Under the pieces are notes generated by a model. That model was not told the DNA's origin, did no database searches, and saw nothing but the letters and a program-made list of their open reading frames with translations. Shown here piece after piece: positions 63,702 to 64,000 of a stretch of 64,000 bases of DNA (within the stretch, counting starts at the first letter, position 1; each line of letters starts with the position of its first letter). A program made the position numbers and the translations under genes. Source of the stretch: an uncultured archaeon (GTDB lineage: Archaea > Thermoproteota > Nitrososphaeria_A > Caldarchaeales > Wolframiiraptoraceae); NCBI GenBank assembly GCA_938083505.1, contig CALKCF010000007.1, positions 1 through 64,000 of the forward strand, given 5' to 3'.

Positions 63702-64000
63702 TCATCTTTCTAACACAACCCATAGTGCATCTTTAAGGAACTTCATCGTCCATTCTGCCGCTGCCCTTGTCTCTAAGTCAGCTTTAACGTCTTGAACGTC
63801 ATACCTCTCACCGGTGATCCATACTTGGGCCAGCTCTGCACTTTTGTACGTCCTAGCCTTCTTCACCTTCAGAAACCTTATGACAGGGTCCGAGGTTCTT
63901 ATGACCTGAACAAAATGTCTGGCTATCAGGTTGGGCTGAGCCGCCTCGACCACAACATCGTGCATCCTCGCTACAGCTTCGAGTATGCTACTCGTTATAG
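63702..64000 (-). CDS. HK97-type major capsid-like protein, N-terminal part (partial, runs off window)
   Basis: Partial ORF open through the right edge (Ile-Thr-Ser-Ser-Ile-Leu-Glu-Ala-Val-Ala-Arg precede Met 63965 in frame). It reads VEAAQPNLIARHFVQVIRTS, FLKVKKARTYKSAELAQVWITGER, and RAAAEWTMKFLKDALWVVLER, then TGA. The bases after TGA code on in the same frame (Ala-Ala-Glu-Leu-Gly-Arg-Thr-Val-Gly-Leu-Leu-Glu-Thr-Glu-Glu-Val) to the C-terminal part. The whole looks like one capsid gene interrupted by a nonsense codon. Confidence 0.55.
   Translation of the reverse strand, partial: ITSSILEAVARMHDVVVEAAQPNLIARHFVQVIRTSDPVIRFLKVKKARTYKSAELAQVWITGERYDVQDVKADLETRAAAEWTMKFLKDALWVVLER

Noticed and set aside
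63702-63704. In-frame TGA read as selenocysteine
   Set aside because: No archaeal SECIS-like hairpin or selenium genes were seen, and a capsid protein has no need of a redox residue there; mutation, readthrough or a split gene are simpler.
1-64000. CRISPR arrays, insertion sequences, tRNA or rRNA genes
   Set aside because: No regularly spaced repeats, transposase-like frames, T-arm GGTTCRAATC-type ends in gaps, or rRNA stretches were found by reading; intron-containing tRNAs could still be missed.

Overview
This window reads as a continuous stretch of an archaeal chromosome. The evidence is a TATA-binding protein, family-B DNA polymerase, RNase P proteins Pop5 and Rpp30, the exosome core Rrp4/Rrp41/Rrp42, an SBDS protein, the proteasome alpha subunit, prefoldin alpha and beta, ribosomal proteins eL15 and eL37, KEOPS Pcc1, FtsY and TATA-type promoters, many of them leaderless with TTG or GTG starts. 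The gene content (AbrB-PhoU regulator, DUF4443 regulator, NAD kinase with a C-terminal helix-turn-helix, 845-residue PolB) suggests the TACK group, perhaps a Thaumarchaeota/Aigarchaeota relative. That placement is inference. No rRNA, tRNA, CRISPR or insertion sequence was seen.

Layout. 0-4.4 kb: compact trpEGDCF operon on the minus strand. 4.7-9.6 kb: homoserine kinase, thioredoxin, a divergent polyprenyl synthase, RpiB, RNase P proteins, an RNA-binding protein and eL15. 9.8-15.9 kb: NAD kinase, prefoldin alpha-ftsY, a DUF4443 regulator, a zinc alcohol dehydrogenase-like reductase, a small Cys-rich protein coupled to larC, and DUF424. 16-22.7 kb: central carbon genes sucCD and mdh, and an aconitase-family pair leuCD, with a PPP phosphatase and a metallo-hydrolase between them. 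22.7-28.6 kb: a tiny zinc finger, a 19-residue lysine-rich ORF, a DHH phosphoesterase, an M20 peptidase, a zinc ribbon, AbrB-PhoU and ilvD. 28.7-35.8 kb: a metabolic neighbourhood of unassigned role (class III aminotransferase, saccharopine-dehydrogenase-like reductase, nitrilase, radical SAM, luciferase-like oxidoreductase, MFS). 35.9-43.1 kb: family-5 uracil-DNA glycosylase, metallo-hydrolase, aIF2B-like protein, PolB, a repeat-containing secreted protein and a Nudix hydrolase. 43.2-46.9 kb: lipoylation operon lipA-lpd-lipB, then tbp. 46.9-52.9 kb: branched-chain amino-acid block, leuB divergent from leuA, then ilvB-ilvN-ilvC. 52.9-55.4 kb: ECF transporter module. 55.4-61 kb: the conserved archaeal psmA-SBDS-exosome-eL37-pcc1-prefoldin beta operon. 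61.1-62.9 kb: metallo-hydrolase, small membrane protein and class II aldolase. 62.9-64 kb: an HK97-type capsid-like gene split by an in-frame TGA, with a coupled 80-residue ORF.

Most interesting signal: the 5' ends of three amino-acid biosynthesis transcription units each carry a very small upstream ORF containing the cognate codon. These are Leu-Leu before leuA (4 Leu in 19 residues), Ile-Ile before ilvB (Met-Arg-Gln-Ile-Ile-stop), and one Trp in a 9-residue ORF before trpE. At leuA the Leu codons abut the 5' arm of a 7-bp hairpin whose 3' arm is the leuA Shine-Dalgarno sequence. At ilvB the mini-ORF lies inside a nested hairpin whose 3' arm can alternatively pair with the ilvB Shine-Dalgarno sequence. 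This looks like ribosome-sensing (attenuator-like) control in an archaeon. The pattern is read directly from sequence; the mechanism is a hypothesis. A nested dyad between leuB and leuA, which share near-identical promoter cores, adds a probable transcriptional operator.
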